Position numbers and translations under genes: made by a program. From NCBI GenBank assembly GCA_016191325.1, contig JACPOV010000008.1, positions 248,001 through 312,000 of the forward strand: a stretch of DNA of 64,000 nt, written 5' to 3'. Below, one piece after another: positions 33,569-41,115 of the stretch. Each line of letters opens with the position of its first letter. Position 1 is the stretch's first letter. The stretch is from Candidatus Dependentiae bacterium. Its GTDB lineage: Bacteria > Babelota > Babeliae > Babelales > JACPOV01. The notes under the pieces were generated by a model, which saw nothing but the letters and a program-made list of their open reading frames with translations, was not told the origin of the DNA and searched no databases.

Positions 33569-35323
33569 TCAAAGAGATTTTTTAGCTTCTTGGGGCAGTT
33601 TTTTATCATATTCTTTGTTTAATTGCTTAGATCCAAGTTCGATCATAAAAATAATTAAATCTTTAAGCTGCAGAGATCCAAAGATTGATTGAGCACTTTT
33701 CCAAACCAAAACATCTTCAGATCGGATATTAACGCTATTTTTTTCAGAATTGCTTAAAAGTAATGATCCGTAATAGGGATCACTCGCTCGAGAAAGTGCA
33801 ATTACACTGAAATCTTGATTAGCAGATCGAATCAGTGCATTTTTGGGCAATTCTTGGATCTTTTCAACCGAATTAGCGAATAAATTCCATTTCAGAATAG
33901 CGCTTTCTGATGCAAAGATAAGGTTTTGATTATCTGCTGAAAAACGGATAATCGAAGCCTGTTGATTCTGCTCTAAAGTTTTTCCACTCTCAAGATCGAT
34001 GATCATGAGACTCGACGGCATACTAATTGCCAATAGTTTGCCTGTTGTATCGAAAACGAGAGAAGAAGGACGGTCAGGCACGTTTATTGTTTTTGTTGAT
34101 TGATTTTTATTGACGTTCCAAAGCGTTACGGCAGTTAGCGAAGAGGCTGCAATGAGCGTATTATCTGGGCTAAAGGCCACCGGTTGTTGAAAACCAGGAA
34201 TTTGAGCTAAAAGTCTTAGCTCCGCCGTTTTTTGAAAGCCAGTCGTTCTGATGTCCTGTGGGCTCTCAAATCCACTGAATCGAGATAAAAAGCCGGTGAC
34301 TTGATAAAAAAAGCTTTGGCTTGTGTTTTTTTCAGGGCCGAAAGCCTGAGCTGAAAAGTTGAGATTTTCTAACTCAAAAATTTTAATAGCGGGCGTATAC
34401 TCATCATTTTTTGAAACGAGGGCCAGTTTTTTGCCTGTCGAATCAAAGGCAACAGGATAATCTCGCAAGTTGGCAATACCAACGACTTCACCTGTTTTAA
34501 GATTAATTATGCCGGTACCGCCTTTAACACCCGCCGTAATAATATCGTTGTTGGCTGGATTGAATAGTATGTTCTGCGTGTAATCTGTTTTGAACGTCGC
34601 TAATTGAAGTGGTTCACCCGGTTTTGCTATGTCGTAGATAAATCCTCCTTGCGACATAACAGCTATTCGTGTGCCTGCATCATTCAATGTGATCGCTGAT
34701 TCATAATTATAGAGTGTTACATTATCTAATTTGTGTGTTTGTATGTAAGGAAAACTGGAAATGATTTTTCTTGCGATTTCTTTTTGTGCGGCGGGTGAAA
34801 GAGACGAAAGCAACTCAGTTATAGCTGCACGATTTTTATTTAAACTATCTATCGTTGAACGGTCTTGTAATTTTTTTACTGCCTTGTCGATCGCTATTTG
34901 GGCAAGAAGTGGGATCTTAAGGTAGTCTGCTGTTCGCGCCGTTTGGATTGTAGTCAAAAAGTCTTGACGCCCAATTTTTTCTTCTAGATATTCTCGATTC
35001 GTTAACGCCATCTCATCGCCGGCCACTAATTTAAGGAGGTTGTCTACCTGGTCAGTTCTGAGATCCGGGAAAGTTAGCTTTTTGACAGGTATGGTATCTT
35101 GGTGTGCGATATTTTTAAAGATCCCTGAGTTATCGATAATAGATTTAAGCTTTAAATAATAGATAGAACCCTGTGCTGGGACGCTCAGCGTTGTTACGCC
35201 GTTATCAATAAACGCTTTGAGCTGTTCGTATGCATTTTCTGCGGTTTCTCCCGGCGGGCAGCTCGCATTGATTACAGCAGTAAATAGGCAGACAAAAATT
35301 AACAGAAAATTATTTCTTTTCAT
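33569..35323 (-). CDS. secreted BTB/Skp1-like + beta-propeller protein, paralog 2
   Basis: 584 residues, same order as paralog 3: signal peptide (ends VINA), BTB/Skp1-like domain (LKSIIDNSGIFKN, LTFPDLRTDQVDNLLKLV, TARTADYLKIPLL), propeller with VTLWNVNKNQ and LKWNLFANS, and a shared C-terminus (LKDLIIFMI, KKLPQEAKK). It has an extra ~45-residue insertion (around 320-365) absent from paralog 3, containing FYQVTGFLSRFSGF. Gap 12 nt to the 35336 gene, so co-transcribed. Confidence 0.75.
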   Translation of the reverse strand: MKRNNFLLIFVCLFTAVINASCPPGETAENAYEQLKAFIDNGVTTLSVPAQGSIYYLKLKSIIDNSGIFKNIAHQDTIPVKKLTFPDLRTDQVDNLLKLVAGDEMALTNREYLEEKIGRQDFLTTIQTARTADYLKIPLLAQIAIDKAVKKLQDRSTIDSLNKNRAAITELLSSLSPAAQKEIARKIISSFPYIQTHKLDNVTLYNYESAITLNDAGTRIAVMSQGGFIYDIAKPGEPLQLATFKTDYTQNILFNPANNDIITAGVKGGTGIINLKTGEVVGIANLRDYPVAFDSTGKKLALVSKNDEYTPAIKIFELENLNFSAQAFGPEKNTSQSFFYQVTGFLSRFSGFESPQDIRTTGFQKTAELRLLAQIPGFQQPVAFSPDNTLIAASSLTAVTLWNVNKNQSTKTINVPDRPSSLVFDTTGKLLAISMPSSLMIIDLESGKTLEQNQQASIIRFSADNQNLIFASESAILKWNLFANSVEKIQELPKNALIRSANQDFSVIALSRASDPYYGSLLLSNSEKNSVNIRSEDVLVWKSAQSIFGSLQLKDLIIFMIELGSKQLNKEYDKKLPQEAKKSL

Positions 35324-35335
35324 TTTTGACCTGTA

Positions 35336-37030
35336 TTAAAAGAGGTTCTTAGCTTCTTGCGGTAATTTTTCATATTCATTAATCAATTCTTTATTAAGTG
35401 GAGGTAGCCCCTTTTTTTTCGCGATCGTAAAAACAATGAGTTGTTTAGCCGAGAGAGTTTCTAATGCCGGTCTGTTGGTTTTCCAAATGGCAACCAGAGC
35501 TAGGGGAAAATATCGAATAGGCCGCTGCTTCGGAATTGATATACGCTCCTGTATATAAGCTTCGTAACTGGTGAGGGCTAATACGCTAAAATCTTCATTT
35601 GCAGCTTGAATCTTATACCGTTCAGGCCACTCTTGAATTTTCGAAATTGAGTTATCAGATAACTGCCAGTTTAGTATGTTATTTTTCAATGCAAAGATAA
35701 GGTTTTGGCCATCAGCTGAAAAACGAATAATCGAAGCCTGTTGATTTTGCGAAATAGTTTTTCCGCTCTCTAGATCTAAGATCATGAGACTTGAAGGCAT
35801 GCTAATTGCCAATTTTTTGCCTGTTTTATCAAAAAGGAGAGAAGTGGGATGCTCAGAAACATCTATTTTTTTGGGTTGATTATTTTTATTGATATACTGG
35901 AGCGTTACGGCATTTTTTGAAGAAAGTGCAATGAGATTATTATCTGGGGCTAGGGCCGCGGGTTTTTCATAGCCGATAAATTCAGCTAACTTGTCTTTGC
36001 TTGCTATGTCTAAAATTTTAATAGCGGGCGTATCATCATCCATTTTTGAAGCAAGGACCAGTTTTGTACCTGTTGTATCAAAGGCAAGTGGATAAGCTCT
36101 CAGGGTTTCAAAGCCTGTGCCTTTACCGGTTATAAAATTTGACAGGCCGATACCATATTCAGTTCCAAAGCAGATAATATCGTTCACCGGATCGAATAAG
36201 ACGTTCTGGGTGCCATCGGTGTCGAAGCCCCCTAGTTCTAATAACTCATCCGGTTTTTGTATATCATATATAGTGACCTGGTATCCAGTAACGGCTAGCC
36301 GTGTTCCAGCATTATTTAGCGCGAGCGGCGATTCATATTCGACTAGTACGGATTTGAATATCTGAGTTAACTTATAGGCTGGAAGGGTAGAAGCAAATTT
36401 TTTTGCAATTTCTTTTTGCATAGCCGGTGTAAGGTATGAAAAAACTCCTTCGGTTATATCCCTTAAATCTAAGTCTTCTAATCCTTTTACTACCTGGTCG
36501 ATCGTTATTTCATAAAGAAGTGGCATATCAAGATATTCTGCTGTTCCGAGAGTTTGGATTGTACTGAACAAATTTTGAGCCCCAATTTTTCCTTGTAAAT
36601 ACTTCCGATTCGTTAACGCCATCTCATCGCCGGCCACTAATTTAAGCAGGTCATTTACCTGGTCAGTTGTGAGAGATGGAAAGGTTAGTTTGTTTCCAGG
36701 AGTGAAAAATGTGGGATGGTCAGCGGCCATTTTTTGGAATGTTTCCGAGTTATTGATAATAGATTTAAGCCCTAAATAATCGAGCGAGCCCTTTCCCTTT
36801 TTCGGATCCGGGACGATCAGCGTTGTTACGCCGTTATCACTAAACGCTTGGTACGGTTTGTCATCCGGTTTGAGCGGTTCGGCCTCACTTCCTGGGTTTT
36901 CGCCTGGTGAGTAGCTAGCAATAAGCTCCGCCTTTTGACGCTTTTCGCTTGGCGAGTAGCTTGCATTAATCGCTGTAACGCCGAATACATTGATAACAAA
37001 TAGGTATGATAACAATAATTTTAGCTTCAT
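35336..37030 (-). CDS. secreted BTB/Skp1-like + beta-propeller protein, paralog 1
   Basis: 564 residues; first gene of the tandem. Signal peptide (MKLKLLLSYLFVINVFG). After it comes a paralog-specific segment with SPSEKRQKAEL. BTB/Skp1-like part: LKSIINNSETFQ, LTFPSLTTDQVNDLLKLV, TLGTAEYLDMPLL. Propeller about 225-515 with SFSADGQ-type turns (RFSADGQNLIFA). C-terminal block LIVFTIAKKKGLP...YEKLPQEAK. A eukaryotic-type adaptor plus propeller is the plain reading; whether it binds a host ubiquitin ligase is inference. Confidence 0.75.
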   Translation of the reverse strand: MKLKLLLSYLFVINVFGVTAINASYSPSEKRQKAELIASYSPGENPGSEAEPLKPDDKPYQAFSDNGVTTLIVPDPKKGKGSLDYLGLKSIINNSETFQKMAADHPTFFTPGNKLTFPSLTTDQVNDLLKLVAGDEMALTNRKYLQGKIGAQNLFSTIQTLGTAEYLDMPLLYEITIDQVVKGLEDLDLRDITEGVFSYLTPAMQKEIAKKFASTLPAYKLTQIFKSVLVEYESPLALNNAGTRLAVTGYQVTIYDIQKPDELLELGGFDTDGTQNVLFDPVNDIICFGTEYGIGLSNFITGKGTGFETLRAYPLAFDTTGTKLVLASKMDDDTPAIKILDIASKDKLAEFIGYEKPAALAPDNNLIALSSKNAVTLQYINKNNQPKKIDVSEHPTSLLFDKTGKKLAISMPSSLMILDLESGKTISQNQQASIIRFSADGQNLIFALKNNILNWQLSDNSISKIQEWPERYKIQAANEDFSVLALTSYEAYIQERISIPKQRPIRYFPLALVAIWKTNRPALETLSAKQLIVFTIAKKKGLPPLNKELINEYEKLPQEAKNLF

Positions 37031-37292
37031 GCGGCTCTCTAAACTTTAATAATTGTAAACTATATGGTTCTAAGTAAATCCTTTATTATTAGTAGTTATT
37101 ATACTTTAATTTCATTCTGAAAATAAACGATTCATCGGGATGAAAATGATAAATTGCGAAAAGGCTTTATGGTAAGCCCCTTTTTTATTCATCATGATTA
37201 ATAGGATATATGCATTTAAAGAAAGGCTTTTAATCGGGTGTGTATTGCCACGAAAATACGAGGGCATGCTTAAAAATGAGCCTATATTCTAG
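37031..37292. other. intergenic, one hairpin
   Basis: Between the propeller operon start and the tRNA-Leu promoter. A hairpin of GGCTT / AAGCC with a T6 tail at about 37162-37186 resembles a plus-strand terminator with no obvious gene to end. Nothing else seen. Confidence 0.4.
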
Positions 37293-37321
37293 TTGATCAA
37301 AGCGGGCAAATCTGCTACATT
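37293..37321 (+). promoter_or_regulatory. promoter for tRNA-Leu
   Basis: TTGATC (37293-37298), 17-nt spacer, TACATT (37316-37321); the tRNA begins 28 nt later. Confidence 0.6.
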
Positions 37322-37348
37322 TCTTCTCATATTAACTGAAATATATGA

Positions 37349-37435
37349 GCCGAGGTGGTGAAATTGGCAGACACGCAGCCTTGAGGTGGCTGTGGGAGAA
37401 ATCCTGTAGGGGTTCGAGTCCCCTCCTTGGCACCA
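37349..37435 (+). tRNA. tRNA-Leu (GAG)
   Basis: Class II tRNA with a long variable arm. Acceptor GCCGAGG pairs with CCTTGGC, discriminator A, encoded CCA (37433-37435). Anticodon stem CAGCC/GGCTG encloses TTGAGGT, anticodon GAG, reading CUY codons. T-loop TTCGAGT. Confidence 0.97.
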
Positions 37436-37442
37436 GTCTACA

Positions 37443-37490
37443 TTTATGCGGGCCTTCAGGCTTGGCAAACTACGACTGGCGCGGCCAGTC
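37443..37490 (+). repeat. tRNA-linked element, copy 2
   Basis: TTTATGCGGGCC starts 7 nt after the CCA, as at tRNA copy 1, followed by TTCAGGCTTGGCAAACTACG and the hairpin GACTGGC-GCG-GCCAGTC (37474-37490). A TAGC-AAAA-GCTA mini-hairpin with T5 follows and may terminate the transcript. Confidence 0.8.
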
Positions 37491-37633
37491 TTGGCTAGCA
37501 AAAGCTAATTTTTAGATTTGCAAAATATTCAGCTAAATAATAAGTTCGAAATTAAAAAACCCGCGTAGCTTGAAAAGAGTTAAAGCGGAGACGGGAATGA
37601 GTAGCATTGAAAAAATTGCAGTGAAAGGACACC

Positions 37634-39214
37634 ATGAACGCCTCGATGCGTAATATTTTGAGTACCAGCTTTATTGCATGGATTGTTGCGGCATTATTAG
37701 GGTTGTTTTACCTATTTACGTTTGATAATGGCAGAATCAAACTGCGTCCGGATCGCGTTAAGTTTGGCATCGATCTTGTTGGTGGTACCTATATCACTTT
37801 AGAAGTGCAAACAGAAAAAGCGATAGAAGTTGAGCTGACCGATAAAGCTCAATCGTTTATTAGAAAAATGGAAGAAGCGCATATGGCCACTCCTATTGCG
37901 CAATCGCAAGACCAAGCAAGCATTGTATGGAAATTTGATTCTCTTCAAGGCGCGCAAGATGCGGCTCAGTTTGTTACAAAAACCGAACCGACAGTTGCAG
38001 TTTCAACTTCAGAAAACACGGTTAATCTTTCAATTAAAGAGGCTGCAGCAAAGCGCATTAGAGATTGGGCAGTTCAAGGAAATATCGAAGTGTTGCGTAC
38101 CCGCCTTGATAGATTGGGCGTAGGCGAAATTCCGATAGCATCTCAAGGTGATAAAAATATTGTTATTGAGCTTCCAAACGTGGACAATCCTCAGCAAGCA
38201 AAAGCGATGATTGGTAAAGCAGCATTGCTTGAGATCAAGCTTGTGGATCGCGCTGGCGGTAGCAAAGAAGAGATTCTTGATGCATACGACGGCGATCTTC
38301 CAGAAGGTATGGAGATTATTCCAGGCAAAGATGAACGGGATGGACGTCATTTCTATTATCTAGTTCCCAAGTATACCGATTTAACCGGTAGACTGCTTAA
38401 AGATGCGTACACAGGATTTGGCGGCCAAACGCAATCTGAAGTGGTGGTACACTTCAAGTTTAATCCAGAAGGTGGCGAAAAATTCTATGATTTAACACGA
38501 AGAAATCATAATCGCCAAATTGCGCTCATTCTTGATGGCGAAGTTATTTCGGCTCCTCGCATCTCAGTACCGATTAGCACCGATGGCTACATTCACGGTA
38601 ACTTCACCGCAGAATCGGCTAACGAACTGGCGTTGCTCTTAAAATCTGGCGCGTTTGTGGCCCCAGTAAAGTTTGTGGAAGAACGCCAAATTGGCCCTTC
38701 GCTTGGCCAAGAATCGATTAGACAGGGATTAATGGCCTGCTTAATTGGTATGGCTCTCCTTCTTCTTTTCAGCATCATTTTTTATAAAGTTGCCGGAGTA
38801 TTTGCATTTTTGGCATTGCTTTTCAACTTGCTGGTCATTTTGGTAGCTCTTGCATGGTTACGAGCAACGCTTACGTTGCCCGGTATTGCGGGTATGGTAC
38901 TCACCGTTGGCATGGCAATCGATGCTTCGATTTTGATTTATGAAAAAATTAAAGAAGAACTTGCAGCAGGAGTACCGCTCAAAAAAGCGGTAGACGTTGG
39001 ATTCTCCGATGCGATGGCAGTAATTTTGGATTCAAATATTACTACGTTCTTAGTTGGCATAGTTCTCTATAAATTCGGTACAGGCCCTATTCAGGGATTT
39101 GCAGTAACGATGATGGTTGGTATTATCGCGACCCTCATTACTGGCTTATTCTTCTTGCGTTCAATTTTTAACTTTGTATTGTATGCAATAGGTGTTCAAA
39201 AACTTCAAATTTAG
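37634..39214 (+). CDS. secD: protein translocase subunit SecD
   Basis: 526 residues. N-terminal membrane helix, then the start of the P1 region (VKFGIDLVGGTYITLEV, the conserved D-LxGG motif), a large periplasmic domain, and a C-terminal membrane domain with LARTA-equivalent GIAGMVLTVGMAIDASILIYEKIKEEL split across TM helices. Uses the proton gradient to assist late protein translocation with SecF. No secF follows; a tRNA gene begins 24 nt downstream, so SecF must lie elsewhere. RBS AAAGGA. Confidence 0.97.
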   Translation: MNASMRNILSTSFIAWIVAALLGLFYLFTFDNGRIKLRPDRVKFGIDLVGGTYITLEVQTEKAIEVELTDKAQSFIRKMEEAHMATPIAQSQDQASIVWKFDSLQGAQDAAQFVTKTEPTVAVSTSENTVNLSIKEAAAKRIRDWAVQGNIEVLRTRLDRLGVGEIPIASQGDKNIVIELPNVDNPQQAKAMIGKAALLEIKLVDRAGGSKEEILDAYDGDLPEGMEIIPGKDERDGRHFYYLVPKYTDLTGRLLKDAYTGFGGQTQSEVVVHFKFNPEGGEKFYDLTRRNHNRQIALILDGEVISAPRISVPISTDGYIHGNFTAESANELALLLKSGAFVAPVKFVEERQIGPSLGQESIRQGLMACLIGMALLLLFSIIFYKVAGVFAFLALLFNLLVILVALAWLRATLTLPGIAGMVLTVGMAIDASILIYEKIKEELAAGVPLKKAVDVGFSDAMAVILDSNITTFLVGIVLYKFGTGPIQGFAVTMMVGIIATLITGLFFLRSIFNFVLYAIGVQKLQI

Positions 39215-39220
39215 TATAAT
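39193..39220 (+). promoter_or_regulatory. possible promoter for tRNA(CAU)-2, overlapping secD end
   Basis: Perfect TATAAT at 39215-39220 right after the secD stop; a weak -35 (TGTTCA, 39193-39198) lies 16 nt upstream inside secD. Confidence 0.5.
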
Positions 39221-39238
39221 CTTATCAGTAGCATAATT

Positions 39239-39315
39239 GGCGACGTAGCTCAGTTGGTTAGAGCGGCGGAATCATAATCCGAAGGTCGGAGGTTCGAATC
39301 CTCTCGTCGCCACCA
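39239..39315 (+). tRNA. tRNA with CAU anticodon (probable elongator tRNA-Met)
   Basis: Acceptor GGCGACG pairs with CGTCGCC, discriminator A, encoded CCA 39313-39315. D-arm GCTC/GAGC, anticodon loop ATCATAA (CAU), T-loop TTCGAAT. G1-C72 excludes the initiator form. Differs from the 7256 CAU tRNA, so one of the two is likely Met and the other Ile2. Confidence 0.96.
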
Positions 39316-39434
39316 CGCTTCGTCTTATCAGACTTCGCCTGGCGCAGCCAGTTCCTTACGAAGCGTGCCCGTCGAAGCTTGCCAAGGCGGAAGCCCTGGA
39401 TAAGCGAAGACTGGGCCCTTGCACAGCCAGTCTT
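39314..39434 (+). repeat. nested palindromes after tRNA(CAU)-2; tRNA-linked element, copy 3 (divergent)
   Basis: A 10-bp outer stem CACGCTTCGT / ACGAAGCGTG (39314-39323 / 39358-39367) encloses CTGGC-GCA-GCCAG, related to the hairpins after the other two tRNAs. A second hairpin AAGACTGG / CCAGTCTT (39407-39434) followed by TT probably ends the transcript. Confidence 0.7.
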
Positions 39435-39508
39435 TTAACGGAATTAATCCTTAAAAAAGGCGACCTGTTCATCTGCTGATTTTTTGTAATTTTTAGTGGG
39501 GTTTTCTT

Positions 39509-39817
39509 ATGATTTCTAAAAACAGTTTAATGTTCTCATTTGTTGCATTCTTTGCATTTCAAAATGCATCCATTGCGCAAGAAACGCATCAAAAAAAAAT
39601 GTATGGTGTTATTGTACAAATTAATGAGCAAGTTCGATACTTTGAGATAGTCGAAAAAATTGAAACTATTTTGGAGGATGATTCTTTAGAATACTATGGC
39701 ATGTGTGCGAAGACAGGAAATCTTGTGGTTTTAGCATATACGCATGAAAATGCACTGAGTATTAAAAAGAGATTAGAGAATGCTGGTTTTGAAATTAAAC
39801 TGCAAGATATTGAATAA
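39509..39817 (+). CDS. small secreted protein of unknown function
   Basis: 102 residues. Signal peptide MISKNSLMFSFVAFFAFQNASIA. Mature part KKMYGVIVQINEQVRYFEIVEKIETIL...LEYYGMCAKTGNLVVLAYTHENALSIKKRLENAGFEIKLQ reads as an alternating alpha/beta fold (about 75 residues), reminiscent of SPOR- or ferredoxin-like domains but without a firm match. TGGGG upstream of ATG is a modest ribosome site. Confidence 0.6.
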   Translation: MISKNSLMFSFVAFFAFQNASIAQETHQKKMYGVIVQINEQVRYFEIVEKIETILEDDSLEYYGMCAKTGNLVVLAYTHENALSIKKRLENAGFEIKLQDIE

Positions 39818-39931
39818 ATTGATGGCGATGAAAATGCGCAAGTTATTACGTTCAAGTTTCTGTTTGATAGATTGAATGCATTCGCGCATCTTGGTGCATA
39901 ACAGACAGAAATTAATGAGTGGAGATTAATT

Positions 39932-40510
39932 ATTCATACATCATTTCCTATTCTTTTAACTCTGATTCGACTTATTATTTCTCCCGTGGTGATGCCATTT
40001 CTTTTAGTATTGGTTATGCCTTGGAATAATTTTATTCTTAATATTTTGCTCGCATCGCTTTTTGTACTTTTTGCGCTCACCGATTTTTTTGATGGGTATC
40101 TTGCGCGCAAATATCATCTTGAAACACAACTTGGCGCGTTGCTTGATCCGATGGCGGATAAATTTCTTTTATGCGGTGTGCTTATTGGTTTAGTGTACGT
40201 GCAAAAAATATTTTTTCTTTGGGCACTTCTTTTTCTCGTGCGTGAATTGTACGTCACTGGATTGCGCTTGATAGCTGCAGAAAGGGCACACAAAATAACT
40301 GTTTCTTTTTCTGGAAAAATTAAAACAACGCTGCAATATCTTTATTTGACTATTGTAATTGCAAATGTGCGCTCCGGAAATTTTTATCCACTTGCTCATT
40401 TTGATATGATCGAAAATATATTAATGATAGCGGCTGTTAGTATGACTCTTATTTCAGCCTATTGGTATACGATGAAATTTTTAGAGAATACAAAAGGAAT
40501 GGAGCTGTGA
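39932..40510 (+). CDS. pgsA: CDP-diacylglycerol--glycerol-3-phosphate 3-phosphatidyltransferase, probable AUU start
   Basis: Makes phosphatidylglycerophosphate. CDP-alcohol phosphotransferase motif DGYLARKYHLETQLGALLD...AD (DG-x2-AR-x8-G-x3-D-x3-D) is complete. The first canonical codon (GTG 39986) cuts into the conserved N-terminal helix. The same frame is open upstream and encodes SFPILLTLIRLIISP, the usual PgsA opening; an in-frame stop lies at 39899. No ATG, GTG or TTG exists there; ATT at 39932 has TGGAG 7 nt upstream and aligns with the E. coli start. Overlaps plsY by 4 nt. Confidence 0.88.
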   Translation: MHTSFPILLTLIRLIISPVVMPFLLVLVMPWNNFILNILLASLFVLFALTDFFDGYLARKYHLETQLGALLDPMADKFLLCGVLIGLVYVQKIFFLWALLFLVRELYVTGLRLIAAERAHKITVSFSGKIKTTLQYLYLTIVIANVRSGNFYPLAHFDMIENILMIAAVSMTLISAYWYTMKFLENTKGMEL

Positions 40511-41079
40511 GCATTTATATTTTATTGATGAGTATAATTGGTTATCTTATTGGTTCGTGGTCGCCCGGAGAGCTTATTGCTCGCTTTCACGGCATTGATA
40601 TAACTAATCGGGGTTCAGGCGGAACTGGCGCGACCAACGTTGCACGACTATTGGGCGCTCAGTATTTTGTGCTTATTTTTTTGATCGATTGTTTTAAGGC
40701 GTTTGGTTATCTTAAACTTCTGCAATCTGCGCATTACAACGCAGATGTGCAAGCATGCGCAGCTCTTGCGCTCCTGCTAGGGAACACTTTTTCAGTGTTT
40801 CTGAATTTTAAAGGTGGCAAAGGAATTGCAACCGGCTTTGGAATATTGCTCGCGCTTGCAGGATCTACGCTGCCTATTCTTGTTGGTGTATGGGCAATTG
40901 CTTTTTATGTTACAAAAACTATTGGCCTTGCATCGGTAGCTGCACTCGCCGGATTATTTTTCTATGCACTTCTATTATCGTTTAATGCGCCTCAGTTAGC
41001 GCTTGTTTTGGCAATTATTGCTCTCATTGGTTTGTGGCGCCATATTGATAATGTGCGGCGGTATTTGTATAGTGCATAA
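40507..41079 (+). CDS. plsY: acyl-phosphate glycerol-3-phosphate acyltransferase PlsY
   Basis: 190 residues from GTG 40507, which overlaps the pgsA stop (GTGA) and has AAAGGAATGGAG upstream. Conserved PlsY loops: GSWSPGELIAR, RGSGGTGATNVARLLG (normally GSGNxGATNVxR, so Thr replaces the usual position) and FKGGKGIATGFG. Multi-pass inner-membrane enzyme that acylates glycerol-3-phosphate from acyl-phosphate, the first step of phospholipid synthesis; it fits with pgsA next door. Confidence 0.95.
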   Translation: MSIYILLMSIIGYLIGSWSPGELIARFHGIDITNRGSGGTGATNVARLLGAQYFVLIFLIDCFKAFGYLKLLQSAHYNADVQACAALALLLGNTFSVFLNFKGGKGIATGFGILLALAGSTLPILVGVWAIAFYVTKTIGLASVAALAGLFFYALLLSFNAPQLALVLAIIALIGLWRHIDNVRRYLYSA

Positions 41080-41115
41080 TCGCGCTTTACGTAAAAAAAA
41101 TTAAAAGGAATCATT

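Noticed and set aside
37162-37186. Plus-strand terminator in the spacer before tRNA-Leu
   Set aside because: Hairpin is short and no plus-strand gene precedes it; listed only as a spacer feature.
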